A DNA stretch of 8,683 nt from Actinomycetes bacterium (GCA_023390155.1 JAEWDJ010000019.1:1-8683); one strand, 5' to 3'. Positions 1-6,541 are shown, counted from the stretch's first letter. Translations and numbers: made by a program. Notes: a model not told the origin generated them from the letters alone.

Positions 1-314
1 CGGGCTCGTTCTTCGGCGCCGCGACGGCCGCGATCCTCGCGGAGGCGGGCCTCGAGTTCCTCGGGCTCGGCGACTCGTCGATCGTCAGCTGGGGCACCAT
101 CCTCTACTGGGCGCAGAACTCCAACGCCCTGCTCACCGGCCAGTGGATCCTGCTGTTCGCGCCCGGTCTCTGCATCGCCCTGCTGGCGATGAGCCTCACC
201 CTGGTCAACTTCGGCGTGGATGCGATCAGCAACCCGCGCCTGCGCGAGGGGTCGGCGAAGGCCGCCCGGACCACCGCGCCCGATGCCCGCGCCGAGGAAG
301 GAAGCGAGCGATGA
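1..314 (+). CDS. ABC transporter permease, DppC/OppC type (C-terminal part only)
   Basis: Inner-membrane permease subunit of a peptide/nickel/oligosaccharide-class ABC importer. Only the last 103 residues are present, read in the frame that starts at base 3; the 5' end lies outside the window. The visible part starts within the EAA-type cytoplasmic loop region (GSFFGAATAAILAEAGLEFL), followed by the FLGLGDSSIVSWGTIL segment typical of DppC/OppC proteins. A last hydrophobic span (about WILLFAPGLCIALLAMSLTL) leads to the family's usual ending, NFGVDAISNPRLR. A short charged, Ala-rich cytoplasmic tail closes the protein. Its TGA overlaps the ATG of the ATPase gene (ATGA, 311-314), so the two are one transcription unit and probably translationally coupled. 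The family assignment is secure from these motifs. The transported substrate cannot be read from this fragment; the downstream glycosidase suggests a sugar rather than a peptide. Confidence 0.9.
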   Translation, partial: GSFFGAATAAILAEAGLEFLGLGDSSIVSWGTILYWAQNSNALLTGQWILLFAPGLCIALLAMSLTLVNFGVDAISNPRLREGSAKAARTTAPDARAEEGSER

Positions 315-1978
315 ACGCACTCCTGGAGGTCCGCGACCTCTCCGTCGTCTACGAGTCGGTGGGGCAGACGCCCGTGCAGGCGGTCGACCACGTCTCGTTC
401 GACATCGCCGCCGGCGAGTTCGTCGGCCTGGTCGGCGAGTCGGGCTCGGGCAAGTCGACGCTCGGCTTCGCGCTCACCCGGCTGCAGAAGCCGCCGGCGC
501 GCACGAACGGCGGCAGCATCCGCTTCGACGGCCGCGACATCCGCGAGCTCGACGACGAGACGCTGCGCCGGCAGCGTCAGGGCGGCTTCGCGATGGTGCT
601 CCAGTCGGGCATGAACGCGCTGAACCCGGTCCGCACCATCCGCAACCACTTCGTCGACATCTTCAAAGCCCACGGCCATGTCGCCCGCGAGCGCTGGGAC
701 GACCGGATGCGCGAACTGGTCGGCAAGGTCGGCCTCCCGGAGCAGGTGCTCGCCCGCTACCCCGGCGAGCTCTCCGGTGGCATGCGCCAGCGCGTCTCCA
801 TCGCGCTCGCCCTCTCGCTCGAGCCCCGCATGATGGTGTTCGACGAGCCGACGACCGCGCTCGACGTGCTCGTGCAGCACGCGATCATGGACACGATCAC
901 CGAGCTGCAGGCGTCCGAGGGCTTCACCGCGGTGCTCATCAGCCACGACCTCGGCGTCGTGCTGGAGGCCACCGAGCGGGTGCTCGTGATGCACGACGGC
1001 CGCATCGTGGAGGACGCGCCGAGCCGCGACATCCTGGACCGCCCGCAGCACGAGTACACGCGCATGCTGCTCAGCCACTACGCCGACCCGCGGGCCGAGG
1101 TCGTGGAGCTGCCGGGCCTCCCGGCCGACCGCTCGGAGCGCACCACCGCCGTGGAGCAGCGGGAGGGCCGCGCGGCCCACTCCGCCATCACGGTGGAGGG
1201 CGTCAGCAAGGTCTACCCGGCTCCCCGCCGCGGCGAGAGCCCCGTGACGGCCGTCGACGACGTGACGTTCGTGCTCGAGCCCGGCCAGTCCCTTGCGCTC
1301 GTCGGCGCCTCCGGTTCGGGCAAGTCGACGATCGCGAAGCTGCTCACCGGCGTCGAGAAGCCGACATCGGGCACGGTGCGATTCGGCGACACCGACGTGG
1401 CGTCGCTCGGCAAGCGCGGCGTCCACCAGCTGCACAAGAACGTGCAGATGGTCTTCCAGGACCCGTACGCGGCCCTGAACCCGCTGCACACGGTCGAGTA
1501 CGCTCTCACCCGCCCGGTCGTGAACTACACGGGCCTGCGCGGCAAGGACGCGCGCCGTCGCGTGCTCGAGCTGCTGGAGACCGTGGGTCTGACCCCGGTC
1601 GAGCAGTTCGCGCAGAAGCTGCCGCACCAGCTCTCGGGCGGCCAGCGGCAGCGTGTCGTCATCGCCCGCGCCCTCGCCAGCGACCCGCAGGTGCTGATCG
1701 CCGACGAGCCCGTCTCGATGCTCGACGTCACCCTGCGCGCCGGCGTGCTGGCGCTGCTGGAGGAGCTGCGCGAGCGCTGGGGCGTGTCGCTGCTGTACAT
1801 CACGCACGACCTGCTCTCGGCCCGGCTCGTCACCGACGACATCATGGTGCTGAACGCGGGGCGCGTCGTGGAGCGCGGCAAGACCGCCGAGGTGCTGCAG
1901 CATCCCACCGATCCGTACACCATCGCCCTGCTCGACGCGGTGCCGAACCCGGCCCGCACGCGGGAGGCGCTCGCGTGA
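311..1978 (+). CDS. Fused ABC transporter ATPase with two nucleotide-binding domains (DppD-DppF type)
   Basis: Cytoplasmic energy-coupling subunit of the importer whose permease ends just upstream. It has 555 residues with two complete NBDs, so one chain can supply both ATPase sites. NBD1 (about 1-260): Walker A GESGSGKST 42-50, Q-loop Q98, signature LSGGMRQ 154-160, Walker B MMVFDEP 174-180, H-loop H212. NBD2 (about 292-555): Walker A GASGSGKST 332-340, Q-loop Q383, signature LSGGQRQ 441-447, Walker B VLIADEP 461-467, H-loop H499. All key residues are present in both halves, so both sites should be catalytic. Each domain ends in the oligopeptide-type tail (RPQHEYTRMLLS; HPTDPYTIALLDAVPNP). 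A low-complexity linker (about 262-290) joins them. I chose ATG 311 because it follows AGGAAG-type purines by about 6 nt and starts exactly at the NBD; an in-frame ATG at 143 lies inside the permease gene and adds only unrelated sequence. Confidence 0.96.
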   Translation: MNALLEVRDLSVVYESVGQTPVQAVDHVSFDIAAGEFVGLVGESGSGKSTLGFALTRLQKPPARTNGGSIRFDGRDIRELDDETLRRQRQGGFAMVLQSGMNALNPVRTIRNHFVDIFKAHGHVARERWDDRMRELVGKVGLPEQVLARYPGELSGGMRQRVSIALALSLEPRMMVFDEPTTALDVLVQHAIMDTITELQASEGFTAVLISHDLGVVLEATERVLVMHDGRIVEDAPSRDILDRPQHEYTRMLLSHYADPRAEVVELPGLPADRSERTTAVEQREGRAAHSAITVEGVSKVYPAPRRGESPVTAVDDVTFVLEPGQSLALVGASGSGKSTIAKLLTGVEKPTSGTVRFGDTDVASLGKRGVHQLHKNVQMVFQDPYAALNPLHTVEYALTRPVVNYTGLRGKDARRRVLELLETVGLTPVEQFAQKLPHQLSGGQRQRVVIARALASDPQVLIADEPVSMLDVTLRAGVLALLEELRERWGVSLLYITHDLLSARLVTDDIMVLNAGRVVERGKTAEVLQHPTDPYTIALLDAVPNPARTREALA

Positions 1979-2868
1979 GCCTCCCGCTGATCGAGCCGTT
2001 CGGCGCGCTGCCCGTGCCGCCGGGGGTCGACGTCGTCGGCCTCCCGGCGCGGGTGGGCGTGCTGACCGCGCTGCACGCCGCGCCCGCGGGCGAGGCGCGC
2101 GGAACCGTGCTCGTCGTCCCGGGCTACACGGGATCGAAGGAGGACTTCCGCGAGTTCCTGCCCCTCTTCGCCGCGCGCGGCTGGGACGCCTGGATCTACA
2201 GCCAGCGCGGCCAGGGCGACTCCGCCGCGCCGGCCGGCCTCGGCTCCTACGGCCTCGACGCCTTCGCGGGCGACGCGGTCGAGGTGGCCGGGCTCGTCGG
2301 CGGCGGACGCCCGGTGCACCTCCTCGGCCACAGCTTCGGCGGTGTGGTCGCCCGGGCGGCGACCATCGCCTCCCCCGCGGCGTTCGCCTCTCTGACGCTG
2401 CTCTGCTCGGGCCCGCACGGCTGGCCCGGCCGCCACGCGGAGACGACGGAGATCGTCTCCCGCGACGGCTCGATGGGGCTCTGGTACCGCGACAATCCGG
2501 ATACCCGCGGCGTGCCCGACGCGGACCTCCCGCCCGAACTGGCCTTCCTGCGGCTGCGCGCCGAGCGCACCTCCCGCGACAACCTCCTGGCCGGCGCCGA
2601 GCTGCTCCGGTCGCAGCCCGACACCACCGCCGAGCTCGGCGCGACCGGCGTCCCGGTGCTCGTCGCCCACGGCGAGCACGACGACAAGTGGCCGATCGCC
2701 GACCAGCGCCACATGGCCGAGCGCCTCGGCGCGGCCTACGCCGTCATCCCGGGCGGCGGTCACCTGCCGCAGGTCGAGGCGCCGGAGGCCACCATCGAGG
2801 CGCTCGACGCGTTCCTCGCGGCGCAGGCCGCGGCGGGGCCCCGACCACCCGGGCGGCGGGACGCCTGA
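1975..2868 (+). CDS. Alpha/beta hydrolase (esterase/lipase-like)
   Basis: Predicted cytoplasmic serine hydrolase of 297 residues, without signal peptide or membrane span. The alpha/beta-fold landmarks are in order: oxyanion strand VLVVPGYTGS (45-54), the RGQGDS turn (78-83), nucleophile elbow GHSFGG with S120, acid-strand motif VAHGEHDD with probable acid D236, and base H263 in GGGH. This layout resembles lysophospholipase/monoacylglycerol-lipase-like hydrolases, but exact specificity cannot be read from motifs. The GTG start (1975) overlaps the ATPase stop as GTGA and has GGGAGG (1962-1967) 7 nt upstream; the frame is open far upstream but only as a shadow of the ATPase gene. The Pro/Arg-rich tail (about 288-297) lies outside the fold. 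Placed between a transporter ATPase and a GH1 glycosidase, it may remove ester groups from the imported glycoside; that is inference. Family certain, substrate unknown. Confidence 0.9.
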   Translation: MSLPLIEPFGALPVPPGVDVVGLPARVGVLTALHAAPAGEARGTVLVVPGYTGSKEDFREFLPLFAARGWDAWIYSQRGQGDSAAPAGLGSYGLDAFAGDAVEVAGLVGGGRPVHLLGHSFGGVVARAATIASPAAFASLTLLCSGPHGWPGRHAETTEIVSRDGSMGLWYRDNPDTRGVPDADLPPELAFLRLRAERTSRDNLLAGAELLRSQPDTTAELGATGVPVLVAHGEHDDKWPIADQRHMAERLGAAYAVIPGGGHLPQVEAPEATIEALDAFLAAQAAAGPRPPGRRDA

Positions 2869-2916
2869 CCGGCACGCGCCCCCGACCGACCATCCACCCG
2901 CACGACCCCGCACGAC

Positions 2917-2922
2917 AAGGAG
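2917..2922 (+). promoter_or_regulatory. Shine-Dalgarno site of the GH1 gene
   Basis: AAGGAG lies 4 nt before the GTG at 2927 and fixes that start. It is the clearest ribosome binding site in the left operon. This fits with the glycosidase being the gene that is not overlap-coupled to its upstream neighbour (58-nt gap). Confidence 0.75.
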
Positions 2923-2926
2923 AACT

Positions 2927-4099
2927 GTGCTCACCTTCCCCGACGGCTTCCTCTGGGGCGCCTCCACGGCCGCCCACCAGATCGAGGGCAACAACATCAA
3001 CAGCAACTGGTGGGTGCACGAGCACACCCCCGGCACGAGCATCGTGGAGCCTTCGGGCGACGCCATGGACAGCTACCACCGGTACCGCGAGGACATGCGG
3101 CTGCTCGCCGACGCCGGGCTCGACTCCTACCGGTTCAGCGTCGAGTGGGCCCGCATCGAGCCCGAGCGCGGATTCGTCTCGCGCGCCGAGATCGACCACT
3201 ACCGCCGCATGGTGGAGGCGTGCCACGAGTTCGGCCTGAAGCCGGTCGTGACCCTCATGCACTTCACCGTCCCCCGTTGGTTCGAGCGCGACGGCTTCTG
3301 GCGTGCCGCCGACGCGGCCGACCTGTTCGCCCGCTACACCGAGCTCGCCCTGCCGATCGTCTCGGACGGCGTCGAGTACGTCTGCACCATCAACGAGCCG
3401 AACATCGCGGCCATGCTGGCCGGCGGAGAGGACGCCGCCAACCTGGTCGCCTACGGCCTCCCGAACCCGGACCTCGGCGTCGCGGACGCGCTGCTCGCCT
3501 CCCACCGGCGCTCCCGCGAGGTGCTCTCGCAGGTGAGCGGCCTGAAGTCGGGCTGGACCATCGCGACGCAGGCCTTCCGCGCCACCGGCGAGCCGGGCTC
3601 GGAGGAGAAGCTGCGCGAGTACGGCCACCCGCGCGACGACTGGTACCTCGAGCAGTCCGCCGGCGACGACTTCGTCGGCGTGCAGGCCTACACCCGCACC
3701 TTCATCGGCCCGGAGGGCCCGCTCCCGGTCGCGGAGGACGTCGAGACCACCCTCACGGGCTGGGAGTTCTACCCGCCGGCCGCCGCCGAAGGCGCCCGCA
3801 GCGCCTGGGAGCTCTCGGGCGGCGTCCCCGTGCTGATCACCGAGAACGGGATCGCCACCGCCGACGACGAGCGCCGCATCGCCTACACCGACGCCGCGCT
3901 CCGCGAGCTGCACGCGGCCATCGAGGACGGCGTGCGCATCGACGGCTACCTGCACTGGAGCGCCCTCGACAACTACGAGTGGGCGAGCGGGTACCGCCCG
4001 ACCTTCGGCCTCATCGCGGTGGACCGCGAGACCTTCGTCCGCACCCCCAAGCCGAGCCTCGGCTGGCTGGGCTCGGTGGCCCGCGCGAACGGCCTCTGA
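2927..4099 (+). CDS. Glycoside hydrolase family 1 beta-glycosidase (compact)
   Basis: Retaining beta-glycosidase, predicted cytoplasmic (no signal peptide), releasing terminal beta-linked sugars, most likely glucose. It has 390 residues. The GH1 N-terminal signature FLWGASTAAHQIEG is at 8-21 and includes the sugar-contacting Q18. The loop MHFTVPRWF (111-119) supplies H112. The acid/base is E157 in TINEPN, the nucleophile is E306 in ITENG, and the C-terminal aglycone/sugar-binding motif WSALDNYEW (344-352) gives W344, E351 and W352. Y255 is a candidate for the conserved Tyr near the nucleophile. Everything needed for catalysis is present. The protein is short: GH1 enzymes are usually about 440-480 aa, and here the two catalytic Glu are only 149 residues apart. 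The HFTVPRW loop instead of HFDLP suggests a distinct actinobacterial GH1 branch. It is the last gene of the transport operon and probably cleaves the imported glycoside. Confidence 0.95.
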   Translation: MLTFPDGFLWGASTAAHQIEGNNINSNWWVHEHTPGTSIVEPSGDAMDSYHRYREDMRLLADAGLDSYRFSVEWARIEPERGFVSRAEIDHYRRMVEACHEFGLKPVVTLMHFTVPRWFERDGFWRAADAADLFARYTELALPIVSDGVEYVCTINEPNIAAMLAGGEDAANLVAYGLPNPDLGVADALLASHRRSREVLSQVSGLKSGWTIATQAFRATGEPGSEEKLREYGHPRDDWYLEQSAGDDFVGVQAYTRTFIGPEGPLPVAEDVETTLTGWEFYPPAAAEGARSAWELSGGVPVLITENGIATADDERRIAYTDAALRELHAAIEDGVRIDGYLHWSALDNYEWASGYRPTFGLIAVDRETFVRTPKPSLGWLGSVARANGL

Positions 4100-4102
4100 A
4101 TA

Positions 4103-4137
4103 GGTGGCCGCACGGAGGCGGCGGCCGCTGGGCCACC
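4103..4137 (+). terminator. Possible terminator hairpin after the GH1 gene
   Basis: GGTGGCC (4103-4109) pairs with GGCCACC (4131-4137), just after the GH1 stop. An alternative stem uses GGCCGC (4106-4111) with GCGGCC (4121-4126). There is no T-run after it. It may end the transport operon, but such GC-rich inverted repeats are common in this composition, so support is modest. Confidence 0.35.
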
Positions 4138-4180
4138 GGTAAACTGCCGGACGGAACTCGGGGGTTCCGTGCTCGCCGGC
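4138..4180 (+). promoter_or_regulatory. Candidate promoter element and structured leader of the membrane protein gene
   Basis: TAAACT (4140-4145) fits a -10 hexamer and is the only A/T-rich spot in this spacer; I see no matching -35. Directly after it lies a hairpin: ACGGAAC (4151-4157) pairs with GTTCCGT (4164-4170) around a 6-nt loop. An outer GCCGG (4146-4150) can pair with CCGGC (4176-4180). If transcription starts near 4150, the next gene would have a structured leader of roughly 120 nt. Equally, the hairpin could be a second terminator of the upstream operon. The rest of the spacer (4181-4260) shows nothing I can name. Confidence 0.3.
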
Positions 4181-4269
4181 CGACCAGACGGCCGCCGCCT
4201 CGCATCCGCGCGCCCGCGCGATGCGGCACCGCCCTGAGTCGACACCAGCACGCGACCGACAGGGGAATT

Positions 4270-5493
4270 GTGACCGACCCGAACAGCCCGAACGACGACC
4301 AGAACCCGAACGCGGAGCAGCCGCCGGTGCCGCCGCAGGCGGAGCAGCCGGTGCCGCCGGTGCCGCCCGTGGTCCCGACGCCGGAGAACCCTGCGCCGGT
4401 GCACACGGCGCCGCAGGGCGGCTACGCACCGCAGGGTGCTCCCGCGCCGCAGGGTGCTCCCGCGCCGCAGGGCGACCCGGCCCAGAACCCGTACGCCGCC
4501 CCGCAGAACCCCTACGCTCCCGCCCCGGGCGCGAAGTCCGGCTTCCCGAAGTGGGCCTGGTGGGTGATCGGCGGCGCCGTCGCGCTCATCATCGTCATCA
4601 TCGCCGCGATCGTGCTGTTCGTCAGCATCCTCGGCGCGGGCAACGGCGCGAAGGGCGTGGCCGAGCAGTACCTGAACGACATCGCCAAGGGCGACGCCGG
4701 CGCGGCGGCCAAGCTCGACCGCACCGAGTCCGGCGACTTCCTCATGACGGACGCCGTGCTCGCCAAGGCGACCAAGATCACCTCCCCCAAGGTCACCCGC
4801 ACCTACACCGGCCGGGGCTCGGACCAGACCCAGGTCCAGGTCACGTACAAGCTCAAGGGCAAGTCCTACCGCGACACCATCGAGCTCGACAAGGACGAGA
4901 AGGGCTGGTACGTCAGCAAGCCGCTCGCCTACCAGCTGCCCTACGTCTCCTCCACGATCCCCGGCTTCGTGGTCGAGGGCGCCAAGCAGCCCGTCACCTC
5001 CGAGGACTCCGAGGTGCTCGCGTACCCGGGCGTCTACACCCTGACGGCCCCGAACAAGTACTACGAGCTCAAGGGCTCCCCGGAGCTCGTCGTCGCCTCG
5101 GGCTCTTACACCGACCTGAAGCTCGACCTCACCCCGTCGAAGGAGTACCTCGCCGAGGTGCAGAAGCAGGTCGACGCCCACTACGCCGACTGCGCGACCA
5201 AGACCGCCTACTACGACGTCGAGGACTGCGGCATCGACCTCAGCTACCCGTCCAACATGTCGGTCTCCCAGTCCACCGTGGCCGTGACGGTCGTGGAGTC
5301 GCCGCAGGTCACCGTGAACGACGGCAGCGACTCGTACTACCAGTTCAAGATCGGCGGCGGCTCGTTCACCGCCGTCATCACCGGCTCGGACTACCGCGGC
5401 AACCCCGCGACCGAGAACCTCACCGGTGAGGCCGGCTACATCAGCGCCGACATCGCGGTGAAGGACGGCAAGGTCGTGGTGACCTTCAACTAG
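4270..5493 (+). CDS. Single-pass membrane protein with Pro/Gln-rich N-terminus and extracytoplasmic domain
   Basis: 407 residues of unknown function; I cannot name a gene. Residues 1-92 are disordered and rich in Pro, Gln, Asn and Ala, with four hexapeptide repeats of APQGAP type (47-70) and two NPY motifs. One strong membrane span follows (about 96-121, WAWWVIGG...LFVSIL) preceded by Lys94, so the N-terminus should be cytoplasmic and the C-terminus outside. Residues 125-220 (GVAEQYLNDIAKGD...; GKSYRDTIELDKDEKGWYVS) look like a small NTF2/DUF4878-like fold, which is common in actinobacterial membrane proteins; this is a resemblance from memory. The remainder is beta-rich with C308 and C320, a likely disulfide outside the cell. 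I chose GTG 4270 because AGGGGA (4261-4266) precedes it and the acidic MTDPNSPNDDQ beginning is typical of such proteins. It is probably monocistronic: a strong terminator follows, and nothing ties it to the glycosidase upstream. Confidence 0.88.
   Translation: MTDPNSPNDDQNPNAEQPPVPPQAEQPVPPVPPVVPTPENPAPVHTAPQGGYAPQGAPAPQGAPAPQGDPAQNPYAAPQNPYAPAPGAKSGFPKWAWWVIGGAVALIIVIIAAIVLFVSILGAGNGAKGVAEQYLNDIAKGDAGAAAKLDRTESGDFLMTDAVLAKATKITSPKVTRTYTGRGSDQTQVQVTYKLKGKSYRDTIELDKDEKGWYVSKPLAYQLPYVSSTIPGFVVEGAKQPVTSEDSEVLAYPGVYTLTAPNKYYELKGSPELVVASGSYTDLKLDLTPSKEYLAEVQKQVDAHYADCATKTAYYDVEDCGIDLSYPSNMSVSQSTVAVTVVESPQVTVNDGSDSYYQFKIGGGSFTAVITGSDYRGNPATENLTGEAGYISADIAVKDGKVVVTFN
4408..4479 (+). repeat. Four 18-bp tandem repeats in the coding sequence
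   Basis: Four head-to-tail copies begin at 4408, 4426, 4444 and 4462, each on the pattern GCGCCGCAGGGTGCTCCC. The middle two differ at a single base; the outer two diverge in the last third. They encode APQGGY, APQGAP, APQGAP and APQGDP in the cytoplasmic tail. The near-identity at DNA level points to recent slippage duplication. An 18-bp unit keeps the reading frame, so copy number can vary without breaking the gene. Confidence 0.9.
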
Positions 5494-5503
5494 TCACCCC
5501 GTT

Positions 5504-5548
5504 ACGACGGAGGGCCGGACGACAGCGCGTCGTCCGGCCCTTCGTCGT
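5504..5548. terminator. Long hairpin terminator between convergent genes
   Basis: A 20-bp stem with one G-T wobble around a 5-nt loop (AGCGC, 5524-5528). The core arms GGGCCGGACGAC (5512-5523) and GTCGTCCGGCCC (5529-5540) match perfectly, and the outer arms extend to 5504 and 5548. It starts 11 nt after the stop of the membrane protein gene and lies 32 nt from the stop of the minus-strand gene at 5580. It can therefore serve both directions. Only a short TT follows the core arm, as is usual for actinobacterial hairpin terminators. Confidence 0.9.
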
Positions 5549-5579
5549 TCCCGCGCCGGGGCGTTTCGCGGTCTTACGC

Positions 5580-6002
5580 TCAGCGCGGTTCGCAGATCGT
5601 GTGCCGGATCCACTCGGCCACCGTGGCGCGCGTGACCTCCCCCGTCCGCGCGAGCTCCACGAGCTCCAGCGCGTGTTCCGTCAGCCGCCCGTCCGCCGAA
5701 TCCTCCGCGTCCCGGAGCACGTGCACCGCCAGCCAGCGCGTCGGCCGCACGCCGATCCGCGCCGCCACCGCCGCCATCCCCGCGAAGTGCCGCGCCTGCC
5801 CGTCCGTCCCGTCATCCACATGCGGCCGGAACCCTCTGCCCCGGATGCGGTTCCGCCCACCGCGCCCGGCATCGAGGAACCACAGCGGGCCCCGCCGCAC
5901 CCCACCGGCCTCGGCGCCCAGGTCGGTGAAGAACGCCCGCGAGGAAGTCGAGGTCGCGGCGATCCGGGAGGCGGTGGAGACGAGGTCGGCGCAGGCGGTC
6001 AT
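5580..6002 (-). CDS. Hypothetical protein, 140 aa, with GQARHFAG motif
   Basis: I do not recognise this gene. The 140-residue product has no signal peptide or membrane span and should be cytoplasmic. The conserved-looking core runs from RPHVDDGTDGQARHFAG (59-75) through MAAVAARIG, TRWLAVHVLRDAEDSADGRLTEHALELVE to the C-terminal WIRHTIC. The run of D63, D64, H72 and H94/D98/D101/D104 looks like structured, possibly metal-binding positions, which is speculation. The first 35 residues are low-complexity and may be poorly conserved. Start choice is weak: ATG 6002 has GGAGG only 2 nt upstream (6005-6009), and an in-frame GTG at 6032 would add 10 residues. Codon use is very G/C-rich, like its neighbours. 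It is divergent from the toxin cassette and converges on the terminator at 5504-5548. Whether it belongs functionally to the toxin cassette is unknown. Confidence 0.7.
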   Translation of the reverse strand: MTACADLVSTASRIAATSTSSRAFFTDLGAEAGGVRRGPLWFLDAGRGGRNRIRGRGFRPHVDDGTDGQARHFAGMAAVAARIGVRPTRWLAVHVLRDAEDSADGRLTEHALELVELARTGEVTRATVAEWIRHTICEPR

Positions 6003-6048
6003 GGCCTCCAGGGTAGGCGCGGAGGCTGACACGGAGATGCGCGCGGTG

Positions 6049-6083
6049 CGCACTGCATCCGGACGGTGTGTCGCACTGCATCC
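6049..6083. repeat. 12-bp direct repeat in the divergent intergenic region (possible operator)
   Basis: CGCACTGCATCC occurs at 6049-6060 and again at 6072-6083, so the copies start 23 bp apart, about two helical turns. They lie between the start of the minus-strand gene (6002) and that of the YbaB-like gene (6152), where control sites for both would be expected. The first copy overlaps an 8-bp palindrome, GTGCGCAC (6046-6053). No clear -10/-35 pair is seen nearby. A regulator binding site is inference; the repeat itself is exact. Confidence 0.55.
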
Positions 6084-6140
6084 TCCCGCCTCGCGATCCC
6101 CGCACGCAGCGATTCCCCCAGGCTGGCTCTCAGTTCTGGG

Positions 6141-6147
6141 GAGGAGG
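6141..6147 (+). promoter_or_regulatory. Shine-Dalgarno site of the toxin cassette's first gene
   Basis: GAGGAGG lies 4 nt before ATG 6152 and selects that start over an in-frame ATG at 6068, which has no comparable site. Just upstream, CCCCAG (6116-6121) can pair with CTGGGG (6136-6141) in a weak hairpin touching the first base of the site. Confidence 0.75.
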
Positions 6148-6151
6148 GCCG

Positions 6152-6541
6152 ATGTTCGGGGATGCGGATGCCGCGATCGCGCGGGACGAGGAGGACGTGC
6201 GGCGGGTGCAGCGGCGCGCGGAGCGGCTGCCGCCGCTGCGGGAGGCGGTCGCCGCCGCACGGGGGACGGCGGTGTCGCGCGAACGGGATCTGGGCGTGAC
6301 CGTGGACCCGTCGGGGCGGATCGTCGCGCTGACGATCGAGGACTCGGCGCTCTCGCGCGGCGGCGCGCGGTTGGCGGCCGACCTCGTGCGCCTGCTCGGG
6401 CAGGCCCGCCGGGATCTGCAGCGGCAGCTGCTCGGGTCCGCGGTCGAGACGCTGGGAGTGGACGACCCCCTCGTGGAGACCTACCGCTCCTCCATCGGGA
6501 CGCCGGATGACATGCCCCGGAAGACGGGTGGGCTGTGGTGA
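6152..6541 (+). CDS. YbaB/EbfC-like family protein, first gene of the toxin cassette
   Basis: 129 residues, cytoplasmic. A charged N-terminal helix (about 5-47, DEEDVRRVQRRAERLPPLREAVAAARGTAV) is followed by a short strand region, DLGVTVDPSGRIVALTIEDSAL (46-67). A second long helix, ARLAADLVRLLGQARRDLQRQL (72-93), completes the helix-sheet-helix order of YbaB/EbfC proteins. This family is known as nucleoid-associated DNA-binding dimers. In actinobacteria, diverged members often sit directly before WXG100/EspC-like genes, as here, so a chaperone or accessory role for the secreted toxin is plausible but inferred. The C-terminal tail (about 105-129) is probably unstructured. The stop overlaps the next start (GTGA at 6538), indicating coupled translation. 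The match is by pattern only, and residue identity to classical YbaB is low. Confidence 0.75.
   Translation: MFGDADAAIARDEEDVRRVQRRAERLPPLREAVAAARGTAVSRERDLGVTVDPSGRIVALTIEDSALSRGGARLAADLVRLLGQARRDLQRQLLGSAVETLGVDDPLVETYRSSIGTPDDMPRKTGGLW

Noticed and set aside
104..1903. 599-codon minus-strand open frame opposite the ABC ATPase gene
   Set aside because: The protein is Arg/His/Asp-rich with no recognisable domain and is the mirror of a gene with two intact NBDs. Long antisense frames are normal at this GC content.
1525..3066. 513-codon minus-strand frame across the ATPase, hydrolase and GH1 genes
   Set aside because: It crosses three convincing plus-strand genes, has low-complexity composition and no motif.
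3010..4269. Upstream in-frame extension of the membrane protein gene into the GH1 gene
   Set aside because: The added residues are an Arg/Pro-rich shadow of the GH1 gene. GTG 4270 has a ribosome site and begins a typical acidic N-terminus.
2744..4429. 561-codon minus-strand frame opposite the GH1 gene
   Set aside because: Composition is Arg/Ala/Gly/Val-rich without domain signals, and the plus strand carries all GH1 catalytic motifs.
3973..5181. 402-codon minus-strand frame opposite the membrane protein gene
   Set aside because: It is an antisense shadow rich in Arg/Val/Gly. The plus strand has a clear membrane span and coherent exported domain.
6116..6147. Possible ribosome-site-blocking hairpin before the YbaB-like gene
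   Set aside because: The stem is only 6 bp with a 14-nt loop and covers just the first base of the ribosome site, too weak to call a regulatory switch.
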